Positions 19,788 through 27,591 of a stretch of 64,000 bases of DNA are shown here, one piece after another. The position numbers and the translations under genes were made by a program. How positions within the stretch are numbered: the stretch's first letter is position 1; each line of letters starts with the position of its first letter. The notes under the pieces are model-generated. The model did no database searches. It was not told the origin of the DNA and saw nothing but the letters and a program-made list of their open reading frames with translations. This stretch comes from Planctomyces sp. SH-PL14 (lineage in GTDB: Bacteria; Planctomycetota; Planctomycetia; Planctomycetales; Planctomycetaceae): NCBI RefSeq assembly GCF_001610835.1, contig NZ_CP011270.1, positions 5,598,001 through 5,662,000 of the forward strand, given 5' to 3'.

Positions 19788-19822
19788 TTCTCCTCTGTGT
19801 TCTCTGTGACTCTGTGTTTCCC
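19788..19822. repeat. CTCTGTG-type repeat copy
   Basis: CTCTGTGTTCTCTGTGACTC and flanking sequence: tandem degenerate CTCTGTG units. The same family recurs around 27383-27525 and 38735-38775. Confidence 0.75.
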
Positions 19823-20023
19823 TCCTCTCTTTCCCGTCCCGGAATCCAGCAGCGGTTTGTCGAAATTCCGGCGAAGTTGCCGTAAAGTCGGTAAACCGGT
19901 GGAGGGCTCCCGCCGTATTGCCAACACGAATTGCCCTGAATTCATTCTCGATCGTCCCCGGCCCGGCGTAGTCAGCTCTGACTGACATTTCTGCGACCCT
20001 TTCCCCTGGCGGAATCGGAACTC

Positions 20024-21022
20024 ATGACCACCACCCTGGAGTTGGCGCGGGACCGGGTCGACATGTTCGCCGCGCGGGTCAAGGCCCTGCGGGAGTGCTT
20101 GCACAAGGTCATCGTCGGCCAGGACCAGACGCTCGACCTGCTGCTGACCTGTGCCCTCACGGGCTCGCATGCTCTTCTGATGGGGGTGCCGGGGCTGGCC
20201 AAGACGCTGATGGTGAAGGCCCTCTCGTCCGCCTTCGACTGGAAGTTCTCCCGGATCCAGTTCACGCCCGACCTGATGCCTTCCGACATCACCGGCTACG
20301 AACTGCTGGCCCGCGAAGGCGAGAACGGTTCGACCGGCATGAAGTTCCGCCGCGGTCCGCTGTTTGCGAACCTTGTCCTGGCCGACGAGATCAACCGGGC
20401 CGCTCCGAAGACGCAGTCCGCGCTTCTCGAGGCGATGGCCGAGCGGCATGTCACGGTGGGGGGCGTGACCTATGAGTTGGAGGAGCCGTTCCTCGTCGTG
20501 GCGACGCAGAACCCGATCGAGCAGGAGGGGACGTACCCGCTCCCCGAGGCGCAGCTTGACCGGTTCATGATGGAGATCCGGATCTCGTACCCGACGCCGG
20601 CGCATGAAGAGGAGATCGTGATGAAGACGACTGGCGGCGCGCTCCCGATGCCGGAGCCGGTCTTTGATCGCGGGACGTTCATGCAGTTGCGGGACCTGGT
20701 GTGGTCGGTTCCGGTGCCGCGGAATGTCGCGGCGTATGCGGTGAAGCTGTGCGGGGCGACGCGGCCGGACGATCCGCGGGGCCATAGTTTTGCGAAGTCG
20801 TATGTGTCGTGGGGGGCGGGGCCGCGGGGGTCGCAGAACCTTGTGATGGCGGTGAAGGCGCATGCGCTGCTCAATGGCCGGACGGCGCCGACGGTCGAGG
20901 ATGTGCGGCGGGTGACGTTGCCGGTGTTACGGCATCGGGTGCTGGTGAACCACCGGGCGATTGGGGATGGCGTGACGAGCGAAGGGGTGTTGATGCAGTT
21001 GCTGAAGGACATTGAGAGTTAG
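20024..21022 (+). CDS. MoxR-family AAA ATPase
   Basis: A 332-residue AAA+ ATPase. Walker A GVPGLAKT lies near residue 63, Walker B VLADEINRAAPKTQSALLEA near 121, and the sensor segment ATQNPIEQEGTYPLPEAQLD near 166, all diagnostic of MoxR proteins. These act as cytoplasmic chaperones that activate metal- or cofactor-bearing or vWA-domain partners. It leads an operon-like series with DUF58, BatA-like and vWA genes, the usual MoxR partners, although a 420-bp gap holding dispersed element copy A separates it from the DUF58 gene. The last third of the gene uses G-ending codons far more than the first two thirds, part of a base-composition switch centred on element A. Confidence 0.94.
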   Translation: MTTTLELARDRVDMFAARVKALRECLHKVIVGQDQTLDLLLTCALTGSHALLMGVPGLAKTLMVKALSSAFDWKFSRIQFTPDLMPSDITGYELLAREGENGSTGMKFRRGPLFANLVLADEINRAAPKTQSALLEAMAERHVTVGGVTYELEEPFLVVATQNPIEQEGTYPLPEAQLDRFMMEIRISYPTPAHEEEIVMKTTGGALPMPEPVFDRGTFMQLRDLVWSVPVPRNVAAYAVKLCGATRPDDPRGHSFAKSYVSWGAGPRGSQNLVMAVKAHALLNGRTAPTVEDVRRVTLPVLRHRVLVNHRAIGDGVTSEGVLMQLLKDIES

Positions 21023-21060
21023 GGATGTAACGGTGCCAAGCGCAATCCAGCATCACAGAC

Positions 21061-21400
21061 AACCGGGTCCAGGGGCACCCTGGTCAGGGGGTGCAGGGGG
21101 CCCAGAAAAACAACACAGGCCTCTTGCCCGCCGGAGGCTTGTCTCGTCGGGAGATGTCAGAAGGTGTGTGTGTCCAAACGCTGACAACGTGCCGGATGCC
21201 CCCTCACCTAAGACGCGGGGAGTGCAAAGCCAGCGGTGTGATGTGAGGGAGTCCTCAACGCCGGTACCACAAAGGGGACGTCCGTTGTGTGCCAAGGTTC
21301 CTCACAGGAGTGCCTCCGGCGGCAAGGGGTTGCCCCCTTGACCCCGGCTGCCGTGGCACATTGGGTTTGAGGTGGCATAGCCGTGCCGGCAAGGACGCGG
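21061..21400 (+). repeat. Dispersed structured element, copy A
   Basis: Head end (ACCGGGTCCAGGGGCACCCT) at 21062, tail end (GTGCCGGCAAGGACG) at about 21384-21398. Head hairpin CCAGGG/CCCTGG with loop GCA; long-range pair CCGCCGGAGGC with GCCTCCGGCGG; tail hairpin CAAGGGG/CCCCTTG. It belongs to the long-loop subtype with C and E. It follows the MoxR stop by 38 bp. Hand counts on single 60-nt lines give G27:C10 on the left flank (20941) and G12:C25 on the right flank (21421). Confidence 0.9.
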
Positions 21401-21444
21401 ATTGAGACCGTCAAGTTAGCGTGAGTTTCCTACCGAGAGACCCC

Positions 21445-22359
21445 ATGCGGACCCGCACTCCCACCCGTTTCCTGAACCTCCAGGCACTGGCCTCGCTCCA
21501 GCACCTGCGGTTCACGACCCGGCGACGGATCGACGGCTCCTACAGCGGACGGCATCGCTCCCGGCAACTCGGCGGAGCAGGGGAGTTCGTCGACTTCCGC
21601 GAATACGCCCCCGGCGACGACCTGCGGCGGCTCGACTGGAAAGTCCTCGCCCGCACCGGCCGGATGCACCTGCGGCTCTACCAGGACGAGACGAACCTCA
21701 CCTGCACCATGCTCCTCGACGCCAGCAGCTCCATGCGGTTCAGCGGCGCGACGCGTGGCGTGGACGGCGTCGGGTCGAAGCTCCAGTACATGCAGTTCTT
21801 CGCCACCGCGCTGAGCCAGCTCATCGTCGGCGGACAAGACCAGGTCGGCCTGGCGATCGCGGCCGAGCGGCTGCGGATGTGGATCCCACCCGGAGGACAT
21901 CCCGAGCACCTCGCCCGCGTGCATGAGCACATCGAGTCCCTCCGGACCTATCCGCGGACGGACCTCGGGCACGCGCTGCGGCAGGTGTTCGAGCGACTGT
22001 CGCGGCGGGGCGTGCTGCTGATCGTCAGCGACTTCCTGTGCGACTCGCTGGAAGACACCTTCGCGGCGGTGCGGCTGTTCCGGAGCCGGTACTGGGAAGT
22101 GGTCTGCCTGCATCTTGTCCATCCGCAGGAGGAGTCGCTGCCGACCGGGATGGCGTGCCGGTTCGAGGGGCTGGAGAACGACGGCCACATCGACTGCTCT
22201 CCCGGCGAGATCGCGCGGCAGTATGAGGAGAAGTTTGAAAACCACTGCCGCGCCGTCCGGGCGATGGCTCTGGCGAGCGGATGCGACTACCGGCGGGTCT
22301 CGACGGCCACGCCGTACCTGGAAACCCTGGGCGGATTTCTCGCGGAGCGGCTGGGCTGA
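21445..22359 (+). CDS. DUF58 domain protein (vWA-like)
   Basis: The 304-residue product contains the DUF58 signature GRHRSRQLGGAGEFVDFREY followed by PGDDLRRLDWKVLARTGRMH, then a degenerate vWA fold (TMLLDASSSMRF, a MIDAS-like DxSxS motif). DUF58 proteins are the regular partners of MoxR ATPases. Start: ATG at 21445 is taken; an in-frame GTG at 21421 would add 8 residues but lacks any ribosome-binding sequence. The gene ends in a 1-nt overlap (TGATG) with the BatA-like gene, indicating translational coupling. Confidence 0.92.
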   Translation: MRTRTPTRFLNLQALASLQHLRFTTRRRIDGSYSGRHRSRQLGGAGEFVDFREYAPGDDLRRLDWKVLARTGRMHLRLYQDETNLTCTMLLDASSSMRFSGATRGVDGVGSKLQYMQFFATALSQLIVGGQDQVGLAIAAERLRMWIPPGGHPEHLARVHEHIESLRTYPRTDLGHALRQVFERLSRRGVLLIVSDFLCDSLEDTFAAVRLFRSRYWEVVCLHLVHPQEESLPTGMACRFEGLENDGHIDCSPGEIARQYEEKFENHCRAVRAMALASGCDYRRVSTATPYLETLGGFLAERLG

Positions 22360-24509
22360 TGTTCCTTCACCCGTGGGCCATTTCGATCGGCGCGGCGGCC
22401 CTGGCGGCCCCGTTCCTGATTCATTGGCTGACCAGGCCCCGGCCGACCCGCATCCCGCTCTCGACCGTGCGGTTCGTGCTGGAGATCGTCCAGCAGCGGC
22501 GGTCGCGGAGCCGGCTGCGGGACTGGATTGTGCTTCTCTGCCGCGCGGCCGCCGTGATCCTGCTGGCCCTGTGCCTCGCCCGTCCCCTGACCGGCCAGCG
22601 GGCCGCGGCGGCGAAGGCGGCCCAGGAGAATGCCTCGACGGTCCGGGTCGTGCTCCTCGACGTCAGCCAGAGCATGGGGGCGACGGCGGGTGGGATCCAG
22701 GCGATCGAGCGGGCCCGGCCGATCGCCGCCCGCAGCCTGACGTTTGAAGCGAACACCCACGCGAACCTGATCCTCGCCGCCGCCGCGGCCCAGCCGGTCC
22801 TCGACCGCCCCTCGACGAATTTTTCCGCGCTGACCGACGAGATCGCCCGCGCCCGGCCGCTGCCGCAGCGGATCCAGGTCCAGGAGGCGCTGAACGCCGC
22901 GGCCGAGATGCTGACCCGGGCGGGGTCGGAGCTGTCGCGGCGGGAACTCGTGGTCATCAGCGACTTCCAGCGGAACAACTGGGCCACCGCCGACTTCTCC
23001 GTGCTGCCGCTGAAGACCGAGATCCGCCTGGAGTCGGTCGCGCCCGAGAAGTCCGAGCCGAACCTGGGGCTCGTCGGCGTCCGGCCGCAGGGAAGGGTCG
23101 AGCGGGGCCGCCCCTTCCGGCTGGAGGTCGAGATCGAGAACAGCGGCACCGCGGCCCGGCCGGTCAGCGTCGATGCCCGGATCGGCGAGAAGACGGTCCG
23201 CCTCCAGGGCTCGGCCGCCGCGAACGGTCGTTCGATCCTCGTGGCCGAGACCGACCTTCCGACCGACGGCTGGGCGCTCGGCGAAGCGAAGCTCGTCGGC
23301 ATCGAGGACGCCCTCGCCGAGGACAACAGCCGCCCGTTCGTCGTCCACGTCCACGCCCCGCCGGGGATGCTGCTCCTGACGCGGCAGCCCGCCGGATCGA
23401 AGTCGCTGTCGAGCTACTTCGTCGAGCGGGCGATCCTTTCGAAGTCCGGCTCCGGCGAGCGGGACTCGGCCTATGAGGCGGTCGTCCGGATGGACCCCGC
23501 CCGCGTCGACCGCGAGACGCTCCAGGCGGCCGACCTGATTCTCCTCGATCATCCGGGGAAGCTGCCGGAGCCGACGGTCGACCTGATTGCCGCGCTCCTC
23601 CATCGCGGCCGCGGCCTCCTCTACGTCTCGGCCGAGCCGGCGGACGCGGTCAACCTCAAGCGGCTCGAAGCGGCCGCGGGCTCGGGGCTCCAGATGCCGG
23701 TCGAGTTCTCGCCGCCCCCCGCGGGCGCCCAGCGCCGCAACCTGTTCCTCAGCGACATCCGCCGCCGGCAGCCGCCGTTCACGATCTTTGGGGACGAGGC
23801 GACGGCGCTCTTCTCCTCGCTCCGGTTCGATGGCGGACTCGCCACCCGGCCGGTCGCCGGAGCGCTCGCCGAGGACGTGCCGGCCAGGTTCAACGACCAG
23901 TCGGCGGGCCTCGTCGTCACCGCCTGCGGCGCGGGGGCCCTCGCGATCCTGAACGCCGAGCTGAAGAACTCGACCCTCCCGGCCTCCCCCGCCTTCGTCC
24001 CGCTCATGGGAGAACTCGTGACCCATCTCCTCGGTCGGGACCGGGCCGAGGAGTCGGTCCAGAGCGGCGAACCGCTCGCCGCCGCCTTGCCGCCATCGGC
24101 CAGTCCCCTCGCCGGGCTGCGGATCGAGCCGGTACGGGTCGATCCAGCGCGGGTCGGGGGAGCCGCCCCGGGAGCGGACCTCGAAGTCGGATCGCTCGGC
24201 GAACTGCGGGAAGATGTCGCCGGGATCCTCTGGCAGTCCCCCGCTGCGGGGGTCCCCGGGGTCTACGCCGTGAAGCGGGCCGACGCGACGGTCTTCGCCC
24301 TCGCCAGCGCCCTCCCGGCCGAAGAGTCCGACCTCGAGACCCTCGCCTCCGATGTCCTGACAACCCGCCTCGCCGGCGGCCGCGACGTGACGTTCCACTC
24401 CGGCCTCCCCGACGACGAACCCCGCGACCGGATCTGGTCCTGGCTCGCCGTCGCCTGCGTCGGCTTCCTCCTGGCGGAGATGGGGAGTTTGATTGTGTTT
24501 CGGAGTTAG
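22359..24509 (+). CDS. BatA-domain / vWA-type membrane protein
   Basis: 716 residues. The N-terminus has the double-membrane-segment BatA domain: FLHPWAISIGAAALAAPFLI, then HWLTRPRPTRIPLSTVRFV, then a second helix (VLLCRAAAVILLALCLARPL, about 57-76). A vWA domain follows with the MIDAS-like VVLLDVSQSMGAT near residue 100. A long periplasmic part contains a CARDB-like beta segment (about 235-330), and a C-terminal helix (IWSWLAVACVGFLLAEMGSL) returns it to the membrane. Coupled to the DUF58 gene by a 1-nt overlap. Such proteins are thought to work with MoxR/DUF58 in envelope maturation or stress tolerance; the exact substrate is unknown. Confidence 0.9.
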   Translation: MFLHPWAISIGAAALAAPFLIHWLTRPRPTRIPLSTVRFVLEIVQQRRSRSRLRDWIVLLCRAAAVILLALCLARPLTGQRAAAAKAAQENASTVRVVLLDVSQSMGATAGGIQAIERARPIAARSLTFEANTHANLILAAAAAQPVLDRPSTNFSALTDEIARARPLPQRIQVQEALNAAAEMLTRAGSELSRRELVVISDFQRNNWATADFSVLPLKTEIRLESVAPEKSEPNLGLVGVRPQGRVERGRPFRLEVEIENSGTAARPVSVDARIGEKTVRLQGSAAANGRSILVAETDLPTDGWALGEAKLVGIEDALAEDNSRPFVVHVHAPPGMLLLTRQPAGSKSLSSYFVERAILSKSGSGERDSAYEAVVRMDPARVDRETLQAADLILLDHPGKLPEPTVDLIAALLHRGRGLLYVSAEPADAVNLKRLEAAAGSGLQMPVEFSPPPAGAQRRNLFLSDIRRRQPPFTIFGDEATALFSSLRFDGGLATRPVAGALAEDVPARFNDQSAGLVVTACGAGALAILNAELKNSTLPASPAFVPLMGELVTHLLGRDRAEESVQSGEPLAAALPPSASPLAGLRIEPVRVDPARVGGAAPGADLEVGSLGELREDVAGILWQSPAAGVPGVYAVKRADATVFALASALPAEESDLETLASDVLTTRLAGGRDVTFHSGLPDDEPRDRIWSWLAVACVGFLLAEMGSLIVFRS

Positions 24510-24510
24510 A

Positions 24511-24960
24511 AAGTTGTCAGTCGTCAGTTATCAGTGGGTAGTGGGTGGTTGGTTGTGGGTAGTGGGTAGGTCGTGCGGAGTCAGCGAGGATTCGGTGTGT
24601 CCAACAGGAACCGTGGGATGCGTCTCTTTACTCCGAAGGAGTTATGCCCAATAGCCCAGGGTTGCCCGCGCCGCGGGCTACCCTGGGGGCGGGGACGTTG
24701 CTCCAGTTCTACCCCGAAGGGGTTGCGCCAAGACCGCTCGCTGACGGAACCCCGTTGGGGTTCGGAAACTCTTTCGCACGAACCCAGGGTAGCCCGCTTC
24801 GCGGGCAACCCTGGGCTATTGGCCGTAACCCCTTCGGGGTATCGAGCGTGACGTCGACCATGAACCGCGATTGCCTGCCGCTCCAACGGACGACCGATCG
24901 CCGACAAAAACGCACGAACGGCCTCTGACTGAAAACTGAAAACTGACGACTGAAAACTTC
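24511..24960. repeat. Nested inverted-repeat block between BatA-like and vWA genes
   Basis: The 458-bp gap is an ordered palindrome. Outer arms CAGTCGTCAGTT (24518-24529) and AACTGACGACTG (24941-24952) are perfect inverted repeats. Inside are two long hairpins, 24655-24687 and 24783-24815, with 15-bp stems (CCCAGGGTWGCCCGC arms) that are near reverse complements of each other, and flanking CCCCGAAGGGGTT-like palindromes near 24710 and 24830. GTGGGTAGTGGGT tandem units lie near 24535-24570. No gene is visible. Confidence 0.85.
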
Positions 24961-24967
24961 CCCCCCC

Positions 24968-27322
24968 ATGCTCCTCGTCTTCGAACCGCTGATCTCCTCC
25001 GCCCTCTGGCTGACGCTGGCGGTCGGGGTCGGTGCGCTTCTGGCGTGGTACGCGTGGCGGCGGCCGTGGGGCGTGGCGCCGGGGCGGTGGGCCGCGATCA
25101 TCACGCTCATGGCGGGGAGCGCGGCGCTGGTGCTGGGGATCCTCCTCAACCCGACGTGGCAGGAGCGGATTCCGCCGCCGGCCGGCAAACCGCGGCTCAC
25201 GATCCTGATCGACGACTCCGCCAGCATGGCGGCCACCGACATGCCCGGCGGCCGGACCCGCTTCGCCGCCGCCGCCGAGATCACCCGCGAGACCGCGGCC
25301 CGGCTGGCCGACCGGTTCGATGTCTCGGCCGCGACCTTCTCGAACGAACTCCGTCCGGTCGCTATCACGGGCCTGAATGAACTGGGCGGCCACGCTCCGG
25401 CCGGAATGGAAACGGATCTCGCCGGCGCCCTCCAGAGCGGCGTCGACGTCCAGCGGCCCGCGGGACAGGCGGTCCTGCTCCTGAGCGACGGCAACCACAA
25501 CGCGGGGGGCGGAGCGCCGCGGGTCCTCTCGGCCCTCAGCGTCGTCCGGGCGGCGGACGCGCCGGTCTTCACGAAGACCTTCGGAACCGATGCCGAGATC
25601 CACGACCTCTCGGTCCGGCTCTACGCCCCGCAGCAACTGTCGTTCATCGAACAGACTGTGCCGGTGACCGCTCTCCTGCGCCGCCGGGGTCGGGCTCCGG
25701 AGGCGGTCTCCGTCTCGCTGCTGCTCGACGACAAGGAGATTGCCCGCCAGTCGGCCTACATCGCCGGCGACGCCGAGACGGAGATCCGCTTCGACGTCAC
25801 GCAGAAGGAGAAGGGGCTCTACCGCTACGAAGTCCGGATCGATCCGTTCCCCGGCGAGGCGACGCAGGTCAACAACTACGGCACGTTCCTGCTCCGTGTC
25901 GTCGACGAGCCGATCCGCGTGCTCTTGGTCGAGGGCAAACCGTACTGGGACTCGAAGTTCCTGGCCCGGACGCTGTCGTCCGATCCGTCGGTCGAACTCG
26001 TGAGCGTCGTCCGGATGTCGGAGGGGCGGTACCTCGAACGGACGCTGAAGCGTGAGCGGCCCGCCAAGCCCGGCGACGCGGCACCGGAGCCGATGACGGA
26101 TGCCACGACGACCACGGAAGCAACGACCCCGAATGCCGCGAACCGCCCCGCCGGACCCGGACCCGTAACGGAGTCGTGGCGGGTCCTGACCGGCACCGAG
26201 GACATCCTGTTGGGGGCCCTGGCGAGCGGCTCGTATCAGGTCGTGGTCCTCGGGCGGGAGTCGGAGCCGTTCCTCTCCGAAGCGGCCGTCGAGTCGCTGC
26301 GGGAATGGGTCAGCACGGAGAGCGGGGCGCTCGTCTGCTTCCGCGGCCAGCCGACCGCCCAGGTCGGCGAGCGGCTGGAACGCCTGATGCCCGTCCAGTG
26401 GAATGCCTTCGGCGAGTCCCGCTTCCGGATGACCCTCACCGACCGCGGCCGCGACATGCGGTGGTTCGGCGCGATCGGGGGCGGTGGCGGGACCGGCGGC
26501 GGCGACATCCTGCCGCACCTTCCGACCCTCGCGACCTCGACCCGCTCGGATGGCACGAAGCCTCTCGCCACGGTCCTGGCGAGCGCCGTCGACGCCGCGG
26601 GAAATGAAAAGCCGGTCGTCACGTTCCAGCCCTACGGCGGCGGGCGGGTGGTGGTCGTCGAAGGGGCGGGGATGTGGCGGTGGGCCTTCCTCCCTCCCGC
26701 CTACGCCGAACACGATTCGACCTACGGGACTCTCTGGCAGAGCCTCCTGCGGTGGCTCGTCTCGGGGGCCGCGCTCCTGCCGAACCAGGAGATGGCCCTC
26801 CGGACCGATCAGGTGACGTTCGGCACGAGCGAGACCGCCTCGGCGACGCTCGTGATGCGGAAGACCGCCAGCCAGTCGCAGGTCCCGGGCATCGAGCTGA
26901 CCGGCGAGGCGATCGAAGGGACCCGGTCGCTCACGCCGACTCCGGCGGGCGAAGGGCTCGGGACGTTCCGGGTTCTCTTCGGCGAACTCCCCGAAGGTCG
27001 CTACCGGGCCCGCATCGCCGGCCGCAAGCCGGGGGAGTCCGGGAGCGAGACGGTCTTCGACGTCCGGAGCCTGATGGAAGAACAGCTCGACCTGCGGGCC
27101 CGCCCGGACCTCATGGCCCGTATCGCCGCCAGCACGGGCGGGATCGAACTCACCGCCGACTCCCCCGCCGAGATCACCCGGACCTTCACGGCCCACCTCG
27201 ACAAGGGGAAGGTGGACCGGATCCGCAAGACCCCCGCCTGGGACCGCTGGTGGGTCCTCGTCGGGGCCTTCGGGCTGTGGGTGACGACGTGGGGCGTCCG
27301 GAGGAACTCGGGGCTCGTGTGA
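24968..27322 (+). CDS. Large vWA-domain membrane protein
   Basis: 784 residues. Two N-terminal membrane helices (ALWLTLAVGVGALLAWYAW, then IITLMAGSAALVLGILLNP) are followed by a vWA domain with MIDAS motif ILIDDSASMAATD near residue 80 and LLLSDGNHNAGGG near 170. A glutamine-amidotransferase-like fold segment occupies the centre (VLLVEGKPYWDSKFLARTLS), as in other planctomycete proteins of this operon type. A C-terminal helix (WVLVGAFGLWVTTWG) ends the protein. Fourth member of the MoxR cluster, separated from the previous gene by a palindromic repeat block. Partners and substrates are unknown. Confidence 0.88.
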   Translation: MLLVFEPLISSALWLTLAVGVGALLAWYAWRRPWGVAPGRWAAIITLMAGSAALVLGILLNPTWQERIPPPAGKPRLTILIDDSASMAATDMPGGRTRFAAAAEITRETAARLADRFDVSAATFSNELRPVAITGLNELGGHAPAGMETDLAGALQSGVDVQRPAGQAVLLLSDGNHNAGGGAPRVLSALSVVRAADAPVFTKTFGTDAEIHDLSVRLYAPQQLSFIEQTVPVTALLRRRGRAPEAVSVSLLLDDKEIARQSAYIAGDAETEIRFDVTQKEKGLYRYEVRIDPFPGEATQVNNYGTFLLRVVDEPIRVLLVEGKPYWDSKFLARTLSSDPSVELVSVVRMSEGRYLERTLKRERPAKPGDAAPEPMTDATTTTEATTPNAANRPAGPGPVTESWRVLTGTEDILLGALASGSYQVVVLGRESEPFLSEAAVESLREWVSTESGALVCFRGQPTAQVGERLERLMPVQWNAFGESRFRMTLTDRGRDMRWFGAIGGGGGTGGGDILPHLPTLATSTRSDGTKPLATVLASAVDAAGNEKPVVTFQPYGGGRVVVVEGAGMWRWAFLPPAYAEHDSTYGTLWQSLLRWLVSGAALLPNQEMALRTDQVTFGTSETASATLVMRKTASQSQVPGIELTGEAIEGTRSLTPTPAGEGLGTFRVLFGELPEGRYRARIAGRKPGESGSETVFDVRSLMEEQLDLRARPDLMARIAASTGGIELTADSPAEITRTFTAHLDKGKVDRIRKTPAWDRWWVLVGAFGLWVTTWGVRRNSGLV

Positions 27323-27339
27323 GTCCGGGAGAGAGAAGA

Positions 27340-27525
27340 AGTGAGCCACAGATCAACACGGATGGACGCAGATCGGAGAGGGAGAAGGGAAACACAGAGA
27401 CGCAGAGAGCACAGAGGCCATACGGAGGGGATGGGAAGGGGAAGTGGTGAAAGGCGAGCCGACGACTCTCCCTGGCCTCCTCTGTGTCCTCCGTTTCTCT
27501 GTGTTTCACCTTCCTCCTCCCATCC
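27340..27525. repeat. ATCTGTG- and CTCTGTG-type repeats in inverted pair
   Basis: GAGCCACAGATCAACACGGA at 27342 begins an ATCTGTG-type unit. From 27387 a CACAGAG-rich unit (AAACACAGAGACGCAGAGAG) is mirrored near 27470-27520 by CTCCTCTGTGTCC and TTTCTCTGTGTTTC, so the stretch can form a long imperfect stem. It lies between the vWA gene and the coiled-coil gene. Confidence 0.75.
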
Positions 27526-27591
27526 GCAGAAAATCGTAGACAGCCAGACCGGCCGCGGGGAAAATCCCCGAACACGTGTGACGAGGGGCAG

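Larger units (their letters stand above)
19279..20023. other. Repeat-rich gene-free region
   Basis: The 745 bp between mobA and the MoxR gene hold no supported gene. They are built from ATCTGTG-type repeats (19302-19336, 19646-19674), a cluster of GTCCCGTCAGGGAC palindromes with hairpins (19420-19630), a copy of the 29-bp repeat (19741) and a CTCTGTG-type repeat (19788-19822). The final 200 bp before the MoxR start are unremarkable and should carry its promoter. Confidence 0.7.

Noticed and set aside
21053-21295. Recurring short frames inside the dispersed elements with similar peptides (for example HNGRPLCG)
   Set aside because: The peptide resemblance follows from nucleotide conservation; frames are broken by indels between copies and no start or ribosome-binding site is shared.
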